From NCBI RefSeq assembly GCF_030244015.1, contig NZ_JASSYX010000004.1, positions 737,555 through 801,554 of the forward strand: a DNA stretch of 64,000 bases. The letters are read 5' to 3'. The stretch's first letter is position 1, and every line of letters starts with the position of its first letter. The notes under the pieces were generated by a model. The model was not told where the DNA came from, ran no database searches, and worked only from the letters and a program-made list of their open reading frames with translations. A program made the translations under genes and the position numbers. This stretch comes from Pedobacter ginsengisoli. Its GTDB lineage: Bacteria > Bacteroidota > Bacteroidia > Sphingobacteriales > Sphingobacteriaceae. Shown here in pieces: positions 42,232-51,990 of the stretch.

Positions 42232-43818
42232 CTAAAAAATTGTATCTGTTAATTCTTCTGAATGCTGTGGATAGTCTGTAGTATAATGCAGCCCACGGCT
42301 TTCTCTTCTTGCCATGGCCGACTTTATAACAATAAATGCAACCTGTATCACATTCCGCAATTCACACAATTTTACAGAAACTTTATTTGCCTTGTAAAAC
42401 TCTTCAGTCTCCTGATGCAGAAGATATAACCTCCGCATCGCCCTTTCCAGTCTAAAATCAGAACGGACAATTCCCACATAATCGCTCATTAACTTTTGTG
42501 TCTCTCTAAGGTTATGGGTTACTAAAATATCTTCATTAGACTGGGTCACTCCATGATCATTCCAGTCTGGTATATTGGCTGGGATTACATTTTTTTTATA
42601 ATTTGCCACTGCATCCTCAAAGATCCTGTGTGCAAATACAGGAGCTTCTAATAATGAGTTAGAAGCCAATCTGTTTGCTCCATGAAGCCCGGTTGATGAG
42701 CACTCGCCGCAAGCGTACAAATTCTTAATGGATGATCTTCCATATTCGTCCACCAATATCCCGCCACACATGTAATGTGCCGCCGGAGTTACCGGAATTA
42801 AATCCTTTGTCATATCTATTCCTATGGAAAGACATTTCGCATATATATTAGGAAAGTGAGCCAGAATATCTGCTTTACTCCTGTTCCTTATATCCAAATA
42901 AACGAAGTCCTCCCCTGACTTCTTCATTTCCGCATCTATTGCCCTTGCAACAATGTCCCTGGAAGCCAGGGATCCCCTGCTGTCATATTCAAACATGAAC
43001 TCCTCCCCGGTCTTTCTTCTCAGAACACCGCCAAATCCACGAACTGCTTCAGAAATCAAAAAAGCAGGATATTCGCCCGGATGGTATAATGCGGTCGGAT
43101 GAAACTGAATAAATTCCATATTTCTTACTTTGCCTTTAGCGCGGTAGACCATTGCCATTCCATCACCTGTAGCAATAACGGGATTGGTGGTACTCGAATA
43201 AATATGTCCTGCACCGCCTGAGGCCATGATAGTCACATTTGCTAATATCTTTTCCACATCATTAAGCTCTGTGTTAAAGGCATATATACCGTAACAGTTG
43301 ATATCTTCGGTACTCTTATCCACATGTATACCAAGATGGTGTTGTGTGATCAGTTCCAGACAGAAGTAATGTGTTAATATCTCTATATTTTCATTCTGAT
43401 GAATTTGTTTTAGCAATACACTTTCTATTTCATATCCGGTGACATCCTTATAGTGTAAAACCCGGTGTTCTGAATGGCCTCCTTCCTTGGCCAGATCATA
43501 CACACCCGTTTGATTTTTATCAAAGTTTATACCGTAATCTATAATCTCCTGGATGCGCTGCGGACCCTCCTTCACGACTATCTCCACAATTTCCTCGTCA
43601 CACAAACCATCTCCAGCCACTAATGTATCAGAAATATGTTTTTCAAAAGAGTCATCCTTGTCTACAACCACGGCAACCCCACCCTGTGCGTATTTGGTAT
43701 TAGATTCATCCTCATTGGACTTGGTAACAATTAAAACCTTACCATACTTAGCGGCCTTTAAGGCAAAGCTCAGTCCGGCTATTCCAGATCCAATAACTAA
43801 AAAATCAACTTTTCTCAT
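42232..43818 (-). CDS. nadB: L-aspartate oxidase
   Basis: First step of de novo NAD synthesis: oxidation of L-aspartate to iminoaspartate, which is passed to NadA. The FAD-binding motif VIGSGIAGLSFALKAAKYGKV is at the start. Motifs of the succinate dehydrogenase/aspartate oxidase family follow: NTKYAQGGVAVV, EGGHSEHRVLHYKD, EFIQFHPTALYHPGE (about residues 245-260) and ACGECSSTGLHGANRLASNSLLEAPVFAHRI (about 375-405). I use the ATG at 43818 (MRKVDFLVIGSG, 528 residues). A frame starting 7 codons earlier (MNINIKL) is unlikely. The gene is divergent from nadA. Confidence 0.96.
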   Translation of the reverse strand: MRKVDFLVIGSGIAGLSFALKAAKYGKVLIVTKSNEDESNTKYAQGGVAVVVDKDDSFEKHISDTLVAGDGLCDEEIVEIVVKEGPQRIQEIIDYGINFDKNQTGVYDLAKEGGHSEHRVLHYKDVTGYEIESVLLKQIHQNENIEILTHYFCLELITQHHLGIHVDKSTEDINCYGIYAFNTELNDVEKILANVTIMASGGAGHIYSSTTNPVIATGDGMAMVYRAKGKVRNMEFIQFHPTALYHPGEYPAFLISEAVRGFGGVLRRKTGEEFMFEYDSRGSLASRDIVARAIDAEMKKSGEDFVYLDIRNRSKADILAHFPNIYAKCLSIGIDMTKDLIPVTPAAHYMCGGILVDEYGRSSIKNLYACGECSSTGLHGANRLASNSLLEAPVFAHRIFEDAVANYKKNVIPANIPDWNDHGVTQSNEDILVTHNLRETQKLMSDYVGIVRSDFRLERAMRRLYLLHQETEEFYKANKVSVKLCELRNVIQVAFIVIKSAMARRESRGLHYTTDYPQHSEELTDTIF

Positions 43819-43839
43819 TAATTTTATATTGATATTCAA

Positions 43840-44316
43840 TTAATTACAAACAATATTCAATAGATGTGATAATTAAAATGCCTAAATTCATACACTTGTT
43901 AACAACCATCGCAGAATTGTTAATTTTATGTCTAAACAATTAGAACAAATATTTTTGAATGTTTAAAGCTAAGGTAAAAAGGCTATTTGACACAATATTT
44001 TAAGTTATTTTTAAGCTGATTTTCATAGTTTATTAACTTTTTACCCTCCACCTAATAATACACATATTTACATTGATAAGTTTTTGAGTCTATTAATATC
44101 TTGCTGTAAATCAGTCAATATTTAATATTAAAATGTAATCTTAATGTTAGTAAATTATTAATAACTCAGATAATCGTATTAAAACAGGAAATTTGTACAC
44201 AATACCAACACACTAATAAACAATAGAAATCTATTTATATAAATTAATTATTATTTATTGAAGTGTGGAAACAGCGTACCTTTATGCAAGATTCAAACTC
44301 ATAACAAAAACTGAAG
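43840..44316. other. AT-rich intergenic region between nadB and nadA
   Basis: About 480 bp with no gene I can support. It must contain both divergent promoters. A near-consensus box TACCTTTA (44277-44284) precedes nadA by about 33 bp. A palindromic segment with GTTAAC and TTGTTAA (about 43895-43920) lies nearer nadB. No TPP-like or NAD riboswitch structure was recognised. Confidence 0.6.
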
Positions 44317-45309
44317 ATGGACACCTTAACCGAATTGAATAAAAAAGGTTTTGTAGACGAAAAGATTGATCCGACACTAGATCTTTTTGCCGAAATAGAA
44401 AAATTAAAAAAGGAAAAAAATGCGATAATATTGGCCCACTACTATCAGGAGCCTGATATTCAGGATATAGCAGATTATATAGGTGATAGTTTGGGTCTGT
44501 CGCAAGAGGCAGCAAAGACCGAAGCAGATGTAATCGTGTTTGCCGGTGTGCATTTTATGGCGGAAACAGCTAAGATACTCTCGCCTGATAAAAAAGTATT
44601 ATTGCCGGATTTTAAAGCGGGATGTTCACTTGCAGATAGCTGCCCTCCCCACCTTTTCAGGAAGTTTAAAGAAAAATATCCGGATCATGTAGTGATCACT
44701 TATGTCAATTGTACGGCTGAATTAAAAGCGTTAAGTGATATTGTTTGTACTTCGACAAATGCGGTACAGATTGTGGAAAGTCTGCCTAAGGATACCAAGA
44801 TTATTTTTGGACCTGACAAAAACCTCGGTGCGTGGGTTGCAAAGAAAACTGGAAGGGACCTGGTTTTATGGAACGGTGCATGTATGGTGCATGAAATTTT
44901 CTCCAGGGAAAAAATAACCAAATTGAAAGAACGTCATCCTGATGCCAAATTCATCGCGCATCCGGAATGCGAGGAAGCCGTGTTGAAAATGGCGGACTAT
45001 ATAGGATCCACTACGGGCTTACTGAAGTATACGATGAATAGTGATGCAAATGAATTCATTGTGGCGACTGAAAGTGGAATTATTCATCAAATGGAAAAAG
45101 AAAATCCGGGTAAAACATTCATACCTGCTCCGCCAAATAACAGTTGTGCTTGTAATGATTGTCCGTATATGAAAAGAAATACCCTGGAAAAACTCTATTT
45201 ATGCATGAAAAATGAATTGCCGGAAGTCACTGTACCTGCCGATATCATCCTAAAAGCACGAAAACCTATAGAAAGAATGCTTCAGATTTCAGCCAGCCTG
45301 GGATTATAA
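44317..45309 (+). CDS. nadA: Quinolinate synthase
   Basis: A 4Fe-4S enzyme that condenses iminoaspartate with dihydroxyacetone phosphate to quinolinate, the second step of NAD synthesis. A 330-residue protein with three pseudo-repeats of the NadA fold and the cluster cysteines in context: GCSLADSCPP (about residues 104-113), NCTAELKALSDIVCTSTNAV (about 130-148), HPECEEA (about 205) and NNSCACNDCPYMK (about 275). AHYYQEPDIQDIADYIGDS at about residue 41 is diagnostic. It is divergent from nadB and followed 10 bp later by thiL. Confidence 0.96.
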   Translation: MDTLTELNKKGFVDEKIDPTLDLFAEIEKLKKEKNAIILAHYYQEPDIQDIADYIGDSLGLSQEAAKTEADVIVFAGVHFMAETAKILSPDKKVLLPDFKAGCSLADSCPPHLFRKFKEKYPDHVVITYVNCTAELKALSDIVCTSTNAVQIVESLPKDTKIIFGPDKNLGAWVAKKTGRDLVLWNGACMVHEIFSREKITKLKERHPDAKFIAHPECEEAVLKMADYIGSTTGLLKYTMNSDANEFIVATESGIIHQMEKENPGKTFIPAPPNNSCACNDCPYMKRNTLEKLYLCMKNELPEVTVPADIILKARKPIERMLQISASLGL

Positions 45310-45319
45310 AAAAATAAAT

Positions 45320-46363
45320 ATGTTTGAAAATAAAGAGCGTACAGATATTGCTGAACTGGGAGAGTTTGGATTGATCAGACACCTGACTGAAAATTTTAAG
45401 ATAAGACATGAGAGTAGCATCAAGGGGGTCGGAGATGATGCAGCTGTACTGGATTTTACTGGTAAGCAGATATTGATATCGACAGATCTCTTGTTGGAGG
45501 GGATACATTTTGACCTTGCTTATGTACCGCTCATGCATTTGGGTTATAAGGCTGTGCAGGTCAATCTAAGCGATATTTACGCAATGAATGGTATAGCGAG
45601 TCAAATCACGGTTTCTATTGGCTTATCGAGTAAATTTCCCTTAGAAGCGGTAGAGGAGATTTACAAAGGAATCGCGCTGGCCTGCAATAAATTTAATATT
45701 GACCTGATAGGTGGGGATACCTCAACCAGCAAGCAAGGCTTAATAATCAGTGTAACGAGTATCGGATATGCGGAGAAAAAAGATGTTACCTATAGAAACG
45801 GTGCCGGGGACGGGGACCTGATCTGTGTATCCGGAGATCTTGGCGGAGCATATGTAGGGCTTCAGATATTAGAAAGAGAGAAGTTGATATACATGGAAAA
45901 TCCTAATATCCAGCCTGATCTGGAAGGAAAAGACTACATCATTGAAAGACAGCTGAAGCCGGAAGGCAGACGGGATATTGTAGATCTTCTGGCTCAGATG
46001 GAAATCGTACCAACTTCTATGATTGATGTATCAGATGGGCTGGCTTCGGAAATATTACACATTTGTCAGCAGTCTGAAAAAGGATGTACTTTGTATGAAG
46101 AAAAGATACCGATTGATCCGTTAACGTATGAAACTGCACGTGAACTTGGTCTGGATCCTACGGTGTGTGCATTGAGCGGCGGAGAAGATTATGAGTTGTT
46201 ATTCACCATCAAACAATCTGATTATACCAAGCTTAAAAATGATGTGGATATCAGTGTGATCGGGCATATTACGGAAAAGAATTCGGGTTGTAATATGGTA
46301 TCCAAATCCAATGTGGTACATGAATTGAAAGCTCAGGGCTGGAACGCATTTAATAAGAGCTAG
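45320..46363 (+). CDS. thiL: Thiamine-monophosphate kinase
   Basis: Phosphorylates thiamine monophosphate to the coenzyme diphosphate. A 347-residue PurM/ThiL-fold protein with KGVGDDAAVLDF (about residue 36), STDLLLEGIHFDL (about 54-66), NLSDIYAMNG (about 80), GGDTSTS (about 132) and SGGEDYELLFT (about 285). It is 10 bp downstream of nadA, so it is probably cotranscribed with quinolinate synthase. No TPP riboswitch precedes it. Its stop codon overlaps that of rmuC (the shared CTAG). Confidence 0.95.
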   Translation: MFENKERTDIAELGEFGLIRHLTENFKIRHESSIKGVGDDAAVLDFTGKQILISTDLLLEGIHFDLAYVPLMHLGYKAVQVNLSDIYAMNGIASQITVSIGLSSKFPLEAVEEIYKGIALACNKFNIDLIGGDTSTSKQGLIISVTSIGYAEKKDVTYRNGAGDGDLICVSGDLGGAYVGLQILEREKLIYMENPNIQPDLEGKDYIIERQLKPEGRRDIVDLLAQMEIVPTSMIDVSDGLASEILHICQQSEKGCTLYEEKIPIDPLTYETARELGLDPTVCALSGGEDYELLFTIKQSDYTKLKNDVDISVIGHITEKNSGCNMVSKSNVVHELKAQGWNAFNKS

Positions 46364-47601
46364 TATTCAACATCTGAATCTAAAAATTTGGTGTCAATTT
46401 GCTTCGTTGCTTTGGCACCTAATTTTCTAATGCGTTCTGAGGTGTTTGATAAGTTTCCGGAACCGGTGGAAAGTTTATTTAAAGCCTTGTCATAGGCATC
46501 CTGGCTTTGTTTCATGTACTTTCCAATGCTCTCCATATCAGTCAAAAAGCCGACAAATTTATCGTACATACTTCCGCTCAGTCTTGCTATTTCCAATACA
46601 TTCCTGTTCTGTCTTTCCTGCTTCCAAATGCTCGAGATGGTTCGTAATGTGGCAAGCAATGTAGAAGGGCTTACGATCACGACCTTCCTGTCCCAGGCAA
46701 AATTAAATAGTTCGGCATCCTGCTGCACGGCAATACCAAAAGAAGATTCAATGGGAATAAAAAGCATCACAAAATCTGGTGAATTGATCTGATAAAGATC
46801 ATGGTAATTTTTCACCGATAGGCTTTGTATATGTGTTTTAATAGAAAGAATATGATGTTTCAGGTGTATTTCACGCTCTTCGTCATGCTCTGCACTTACC
46901 AGGCGTTCATAGGCCACCAGGGAAACCTTAGCATCTACAATGATGTGTTTGTCATCAGGAAGGTCTATGATCACATCAGGCTGGAATCTGCTTCCATCAG
47001 TATTTATTAAACTTGCCTGTATTCTGTATTCCCGGTCTCTTACCAGTCCTGATCTTTCCAGAATGCGCTCCAATATGACCTCGCCCCAATTTCCTTGTTT
47101 CTTACTGTCTCCCTTCAGGGCTTTGGTCAGGTTATTGGCATCTTCCTGTATTTGTTTGCTTTGGGACATGAGTTCAGAAATTACACCTTTCAGTACATTT
47201 CTTTCATCTGATTCAGATTTATAGACCCTCTCAACCTTCTCTTCAAAAGCCTTTATGTTTTCTTTCAGCGGATTTAAAATAATATCCAGATGAGCTCTAT
47301 TGTGTTCGGTGAATTTAGCTGATTTTTCTTCAAGCAGTTTATTAGCAATATTTTCAAATTCAGCTTTAAATCGCTGCTGCAATTCTGCGATGTAGAGTTC
47401 TTGTTGTGCTTGTTTTTCCCGTTGTGCGATTAGATTTTCTTCTGATTTTATTACTTTATCACGTTCATTCATATAACTTATACGCAGATCGTTAAGTTCA
47501 TCCTGTAATTTTAACTTATCTTCTTTTAGTATATTTAAGGATTTTAAACCTATAAAAATTACTAAAATTATGATCAATACGCTGATAACTGCTACTTCCA
47601 T
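46360..47601 (-). CDS. rmuC: DNA recombination protein RmuC
   Basis: A 413-residue protein with an N-terminal membrane helix (about residues 3-23), a long coiled coil (about 25-150), then the RmuC nuclease-like domain. That domain has QGNWGEVILERILERSGL (about 170-190), FQPDVIIDLPDDKHIIVDAKVSLVAYE (about 210-235) and VMLFIPIESSFGIAV (about 280). The PD-(D/E)XK-like DAKVS core is intact. In E. coli it limits inversion at short repeats. The stop overlaps that of convergent thiL. Confidence 0.94.
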   Translation of the reverse strand: MEVAVISVLIIILVIFIGLKSLNILKEDKLKLQDELNDLRISYMNERDKVIKSEENLIAQREKQAQQELYIAELQQRFKAEFENIANKLLEEKSAKFTEHNRAHLDIILNPLKENIKAFEEKVERVYKSESDERNVLKGVISELMSQSKQIQEDANNLTKALKGDSKKQGNWGEVILERILERSGLVRDREYRIQASLINTDGSRFQPDVIIDLPDDKHIIVDAKVSLVAYERLVSAEHDEEREIHLKHHILSIKTHIQSLSVKNYHDLYQINSPDFVMLFIPIESSFGIAVQQDAELFNFAWDRKVVIVSPSTLLATLRTISSIWKQERQNRNVLEIARLSGSMYDKFVGFLTDMESIGKYMKQSQDAYDKALNKLSTGSGNLSNTSERIRKLGAKATKQIDTKFLDSDVEY

Positions 47602-47771
47602 TGCTAATATTTTTATAACGGAAAATTAGTAATTTTTAGTAGAATCTGATAGTCACTGTCAAATAGTTTTTAATTTACTGCTGTTCAGAGAAAAAGGGAA
47701 CACTTTTTGAGTCATGGGTTTATACCGGTCAACAAATACTTAAAGGTTGTTGAAAATATACATTTACGACT

Positions 47772-48467
47772 ATGGGAATTTATTTCATATTGATAATACC
47801 TGTCTTGATCCTAAGTGTATTTGTGCAGTGGAGATTTAGAAGCAAATTCTCAGAGTATGCAGAAATGCAGTTAAATTCGGGATTGTCTGGAAAAGAAGTG
47901 GCAGAAAAGATGCTGTATGACAGCGGAATCTTTGATGTGAAAGTAATGAGTACTGATGTGCAGTTATCAGACCATTACAATCCCCGGGAAAAAACGGTTA
48001 ACCTCAGTACGGATGTTTATTACGGCCGAAGCGTGGCTGCGGCGGCTGTTGCTGCTCATGAATGCGGGCATGCAGTTCAGCAGTCGAAATCGTATCATTG
48101 GCTCAATCTGAGGAGCAGTATGGTTCCGGTAGTGAGCATAACTTCTAATTTATTGCAATGGGTACTTATTATCGGTGTAACGCTCATCGCCTTTACTTTT
48201 AATCCGATAGTTTTGGCTATTGGTGTTGCAGGTCTCACGTTGATCACAATCTTTAGTATAGTTACCCTTCCGGTAGAATTTGACGCAAGCAGAAGGGCAT
48301 TAATATGGTTAAAAAATAATAAGGAAGTGCTTTATACTTCTGAAGAACATAGACAGGCTAAGGATGCACTTTGGTGGGCCGCGTTAACTTATGTGATAGC
48401 CGCGCTTGGCGCGATGACGAATCTGTTCTATTACCTGTCTGTTTTATTTGGAAGAAACAAGAATTAA
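47772..48467 (+). CDS. Zinc metallopeptidase, YugP family
   Basis: A 231-residue integral membrane protein with a first helix at residues 1-22 and two or three further helices between about 118 and 175, plus one near the C terminus. The zinc motif is AAHECGHAVQQ (HExxH, His at about 96 and 100) with KTVNLSTDVYYGRSVAA before it and EFDASRRAL (third ligand region) at about 170. This is the neutral zinc metallopeptidase YugP family. A role in membrane protein quality control is plausible but not known. Probably monocistronic; it converges with apaG. Confidence 0.93.
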   Translation: MGIYFILIIPVLILSVFVQWRFRSKFSEYAEMQLNSGLSGKEVAEKMLYDSGIFDVKVMSTDVQLSDHYNPREKTVNLSTDVYYGRSVAAAAVAAHECGHAVQQSKSYHWLNLRSSMVPVVSITSNLLQWVLIIGVTLIAFTFNPIVLAIGVAGLTLITIFSIVTLPVEFDASRRALIWLKNNKEVLYTSEEHRQAKDALWWAALTYVIAALGAMTNLFYYLSVLFGRNKN

Positions 48468-48476
48468 AACAAATAC

Positions 48477-48863
48477 TTAATTTAGCCTGTAAGGAACGAT
48501 CAACTCAAATTGGGGAATGTCCACAACAAAATCAGAATCATCAGTTAGGCGCTGCATTAAATAATTTCCACGCATACTTCCCATGTCTGTTGCGAGCTGG
48601 CAGCCTGAAACATAAGAATGCATATCGCCGGGTTGTAAAATTGGTTGTTGTCCAACCACTCCTTCGCCTTCGACTTCTCTCAGGCTCCCGTTTGAGTCAA
48701 AGATAAACCACTGACGCCGTTTTAGCTGTATGGTATAATCTGTCAAATTTTCTATATTAATCCGGTAGGCAAACATAAAATGCTCGTTTTCAGGATTAGA
48801 ATATTCATCCTGATAAGTAGTTTCTACTGATATCTTAACACCTTGTGTGATCGCTGTAACCAT
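48477..48863 (-). CDS. apaG: ApaG domain protein
   Basis: A 128-residue protein with the ApaG fibronectin-type III-like fold. The visible signature runs MFAYRINIENLTDYTIQLKRRQWFIFDSNGSLREVEGEGVVGQQPILQPGDMHSYVSGC, matching ApaG across its length. A role in Co2+/Mg2+ resistance was proposed from Salmonella, and pyrophosphate-related functions were suggested elsewhere; neither is settled. It lies 32 bp after dusB on the same strand and may be cotranscribed with it. Confidence 0.93.
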   Translation of the reverse strand: MVTAITQGVKISVETTYQDEYSNPENEHFMFAYRINIENLTDYTIQLKRRQWFIFDSNGSLREVEGEGVVGQQPILQPGDMHSYVSGCQLATDMGSMRGNYLMQRLTDDSDFVVDIPQFELIVPYRLN

Positions 48864-48895
48864 TGCAACATTATTTAATAATTACTTTTCAAAAA

Positions 48896-49903
48896 TCAAG
48901 CCATTTCACCTATGGGTGATATGTTGTGATATTTGTCTTCCACTTCGTCCAGAATACTATGGATAGTTTCTATATTATCTTCTTTGACCAGGAGCATTCT
49001 GTAAGGTTTAAAATCAGGTAATCCTTTGAAATAGTTTGCATAATGGCGTCTCATTTCAAATATACCAACTTTAGGGCCTTTCCATGCAATAGATTTTTCA
49101 AAATGTGTACGGCACACGGATACACGCTCTTCAACGCTCGGGCCGGCAAGTATTTGCCCGGTTTTAAAAAAATGTCTGATCTCCCGAAAGATCCAGGGAT
49201 ATCCTATAGCTGCTCTGCCGATCATAATTCCGTCTACTTCATATTCCAGTCTCCAGTCTGCTGCTTTTTGTATGCTGTCCACGTCTCCATTGCCGAATAT
49301 TGGTATTTTTATTCTCGGATTGCGTTTGATTTCCCTGATCAGGGTCCAGTCAGCCTCGCCCTTATACAATTGTGCTCTTGTTCTGCCATGAATGGTAAGC
49401 GCTTGTATTCCGATGTCCTGGAGCCGCTCAGCGACCTCCTCTACGTTTTTGGTGTTATCATCCCAGCCCAGCCGGGTTTTTACCGTAACGGGCAGATGTG
49501 TGGCGTTCACGACCGCTTTGGTCATCTCTACCATTTTGTCAATATCCTGTAATAATGCTGATCCGGCACCACGACAGGCGACTTGTTTTACCGGACAACC
49601 GTAATTGATGTCCATCAGATCAGGACCAGCCTGCGTCGCTATTTCTGTTGCTTCGCGCATGTGGTCTATTTCACTTCCGAATATCTGGATACCTATAGGG
49701 CGCTCATACTCAAATATATCCAGCTTAGCGCGGCTTTTTGCCGCATCCCTGATGAGCCCTTCTGATGATATAAACTCAGTGTACATCATATCCACTCCGC
49801 TTTGTTTGCATACAAAACGGAAGGGGGGGTCACTCACATCCTCCATTGGGGCGAGTAATAAAGGAAACTCACCCAGATCAATATTTCCTATCTTTACAGA
49901 CAT
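48896..49903 (-). CDS. dusB: tRNA-dihydrouridine synthase
   Basis: FMN-dependent reduction of uridine to dihydrouridine in tRNA. A 335-residue TIM barrel with LLAPMEDVSDPPFR (about residues 16-29), MDINYGCPVKQVACRGAGSALL (catalytic Cys at about 102), VTVKTRLGWDD (about 140), TIHGRTRAQLYKGEADW (about 170-186), PIFGNGDV (about 203) and GIMIGRAAIGYPWIF (about 228-242). These are typical for DusB. A perfect TACCTTTG box precedes the gene at 49942-49935. Confidence 0.94.
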   Translation of the reverse strand: MSVKIGNIDLGEFPLLLAPMEDVSDPPFRFVCKQSGVDMMYTEFISSEGLIRDAAKSRAKLDIFEYERPIGIQIFGSEIDHMREATEIATQAGPDLMDINYGCPVKQVACRGAGSALLQDIDKMVEMTKAVVNATHLPVTVKTRLGWDDNTKNVEEVAERLQDIGIQALTIHGRTRAQLYKGEADWTLIREIKRNPRIKIPIFGNGDVDSIQKAADWRLEYEVDGIMIGRAAIGYPWIFREIRHFFKTGQILAGPSVEERVSVCRTHFEKSIAWKGPKVGIFEMRRHYANYFKGLPDFKPYRMLLVKEDNIETIHSILDEVEDKYHNISPIGEMA

Positions 49904-49934
49904 TTATTTATCTTCAAACCAAAATTTCAAAGTA

Positions 49935-49942
49935 CAAAGGTA
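49935..49942 (-). promoter_or_regulatory. -7 promoter box of dusB
   Basis: Minus-strand TACCTTTG matches TAnnTTTG; the ATG is 31 bp downstream. No good -33 element is apparent, because that area is already the start of the divergent CPBP gene. Confidence 0.55.
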
Positions 49943-49957
49943 CAATAAATCAAAATA

Positions 49958-50875
49958 ATGAGTTTCATACAAAAGCCGCAGGAAGAAAAAAGTCCTTATT
50001 TACAGTTGTTGATGCTTGCCGGCTATGCCTTGCTGGGCGCTATTGTATTTACAATCATTGCAATGGTCATCATTATGGCGATGTATGGGATGAAGGCGGT
50101 TACCGATCCTTATGTGCTTTCGGGAGCTGAACCGAAGTATTTGCCAGCTCTTCAGATTCTGTTGATTGCTACATCGTTAGGACTCTTTCTTTGTCCGGCC
50201 ATTTTATTACCCCTTACTGAGGGCAAGCGCCCGGGGAAATTTTATAAGTTTAAAAAACCCGACCTGAAGATGCTGGGATTGGTATTGATTGTTATGCTGG
50301 TCTCTATGCCATTTATGGAGTGGGTGATGCTGACCAACCAAAAAATGATACTGCCGGATTTTTTGAAAGGTTTAGAGCACTGGATCAGAAGAAAAGAAGA
50401 CGAGACTATGCAGGTTACCCTTCTTTTGTTAAAAATGGCAGGGACGAAAGAACTGGTCATTAATCTTTTTATGATTGCCTTTGTTCCTGCTGTTTCCGAA
50501 GAACTGATGTTCAGGGGTGGGGTACAACGTACTCTGGGAAGAATTTTCAAAAACCAGCATGTGGCCGTTTGGTTGTCCGCAGCAGTATTTAGTGCTATTC
50601 ATGTTCAATTTTATGGCTTTTTGCCCCGGATGCTTTTGGGGGCCGGATTTGGATATATTTACCTCTGGAGCGGTAGCTTATGGTATTCAATGCTCGGCCA
50701 TTTTATTAACAATGCCTATGCGGTATGCGTGGCATTTTATATGCAAAAACACAATATGGATATTTCCAAAATGGATAGTGTCCCACAGTTTGCATGGTAC
50801 GGCTACCTGATCAGTTTTGTCCTGACCATTCTGGTGTTCCAAATTTTTAAAAAACAAACCACTAATCTTTCATGA
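49958..50875 (+). CDS. CPBP family intramembrane protease
   Basis: A 305-residue membrane protein with about eight hydrophobic segments. The CPBP/Rce1 (glutamic intramembrane protease) motifs are present: SEELMFRGGVQRTLGR (EExxxR, about residue 180), FSAIHVQFYGFLPRMLLGAGFGYIYLWSGSLW (FxxxH, about 210) and LGHFINNAY (HxxxN/D, about 247). The substrate is unknown; related proteins process prenylated proteins or peptides. It overlaps cdsA by 4 bp (ATGA). Confidence 0.93.
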   Translation: MSFIQKPQEEKSPYLQLLMLAGYALLGAIVFTIIAMVIIMAMYGMKAVTDPYVLSGAEPKYLPALQILLIATSLGLFLCPAILLPLTEGKRPGKFYKFKKPDLKMLGLVLIVMLVSMPFMEWVMLTNQKMILPDFLKGLEHWIRRKEDETMQVTLLLLKMAGTKELVINLFMIAFVPAVSEELMFRGGVQRTLGRIFKNQHVAVWLSAAVFSAIHVQFYGFLPRMLLGAGFGYIYLWSGSLWYSMLGHFINNAYAVCVAFYMQKHNMDISKMDSVPQFAWYGYLISFVLTILVFQIFKKQTTNLS

Positions 50876-51681
50876 AGACCAGAGCCATTACCGCTTTCTT
50901 TTTTACCATTGTCATGCTGGGTTCCATCTTTTTGGGAGGCTATACTTTTACCGCATTTTACCTGGTGCTGAGCATCGCAGCATTGCTGGAATTTTTCAAG
51001 CTGATCAAAACATCGGGTATCAGACCTCATAGAAATATTGCGGTTGGAGTGGCTGTTCTGATTTTTTTGATGACAGCCGGATATCATTATCTGCAGTTTG
51101 AGACCAAATACATGCTGCTGATCGTACCACTCATTTTTTCAGTATTCATCAGCGAGCTGTACAAGAAGGATAAAATCCCTTTTGCCAACATTTCTTATAC
51201 CTTTATCGGTTTCGTATACGTAACCGTTCCCTTTTGTTTTTTTTATTCATTGGGCTTTATTCTTGACACTTATTCTTATAATTTCCATTTACCGCTTGCA
51301 TTCCTGCTGATGCTTTGGGCAAGCGATACGGGCGCTTATCTGTTTGGATCCAAATTTGGAAAGACGAGACTGTTTGAACGTCATTCTCCTAAAAAATCAT
51401 GGGAGGGTTTTTTTGGCGGCATGTTAACCAGTGTATTGGTAGCCTATTTTACGTCTATTTATTTTATTGAGATAGGTTTCATGGTTTGGGCGGGAATGGC
51501 CGTATTGATCGTATGTTTTGGCACACTAGGCGATCTGGTAGAGTCAATGCTGAAACGAAGCCTGGACGTTAAGGATTCGGGCTCTTTTTTGCCGGGTCAT
51601 GGAGGTTTGCTGGACCGTTTTGACGGCTTGCTGATCGGTGCTCCGGTTGTATACGCATATCTGTACCTGATTCTCCATTAA
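50872..51681 (+). CDS. cdsA: Phosphatidate cytidylyltransferase
   Basis: Makes CDP-diacylglycerol from phosphatidate and CTP, the branch point to PE, PG and cardiolipin. A 269-residue inner membrane protein with multiple helices. The CDS signature at the C terminus is GDLVESMLKRSLDVKDSGSFLPGHGGLLDRFDGLL (about residues 220-254). WASDTGAYLFGSKFGKTRLFERHSPKKSWEG at about 155-185 is also diagnostic. It is translationally coupled to the CPBP protease gene. Confidence 0.96.
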   Translation: MKTRAITAFFFTIVMLGSIFLGGYTFTAFYLVLSIAALLEFFKLIKTSGIRPHRNIAVGVAVLIFLMTAGYHYLQFETKYMLLIVPLIFSVFISELYKKDKIPFANISYTFIGFVYVTVPFCFFYSLGFILDTYSYNFHLPLAFLLMLWASDTGAYLFGSKFGKTRLFERHSPKKSWEGFFGGMLTSVLVAYFTSIYFIEIGFMVWAGMAVLIVCFGTLGDLVESMLKRSLDVKDSGSFLPGHGGLLDRFDGLLIGAPVVYAYLYLILH

Positions 51682-51702
51682 CCAGGCTTCAACCTGACCT
51701 GT

Positions 51703-51957
51703 TTATTCTTCTAGCGGGCTGCTGTTGTTGTATTCTTCTATCAGACTAAGCGCCAATTCGTAATTCTCCTGCGAAACCATTAAGCTTACACGATTTATAT
51801 AAGCTGAACCAAGGGCAGCAGGCTCTATGATGCTCATAAATTCATTACTCATAACAGCATATATTCCATGTTCTTCCAATAGTTGTTTCATCAATGAAAC
51901 TTGCCAGAATTCTCCTGAAAAGACTTCCGTCTGTGTTATTTTATTTTGTTCGGACAT
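51703..51957 (-). CDS. DUF2007 family small protein
   Basis: An 84-residue protein from the ATG at 51957 (MSEQNKITQTEVFSG). A frame 8 codons longer exists. The sequence FSGEFWQVSLMKQLLEEHGIYAVMSNEF fits the DUF2007 (putative signal-transducing, PII-like small fold) family, with the VSLMVSQENYELALSLIEEY helix at the end. Cytoplasmic. Function unknown. It follows a DUF3820 gene on the same strand, 33 bp downstream. Confidence 0.82.
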   Translation of the reverse strand: MSEQNKITQTEVFSGEFWQVSLMKQLLEEHGIYAVMSNEFMSIIEPAALGSAYINRVSLMVSQENYELALSLIEEYNNSSPLEE

Positions 51958-51990
51958 AGACAGAAAATTAGTTTTATGCAATATAATGAA

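Noticed and set aside
45200..45330. TPP riboswitch ahead of thiL
   Set aside because: Only 10 bp separate nadA and thiL, and I see no thi-box motif there.
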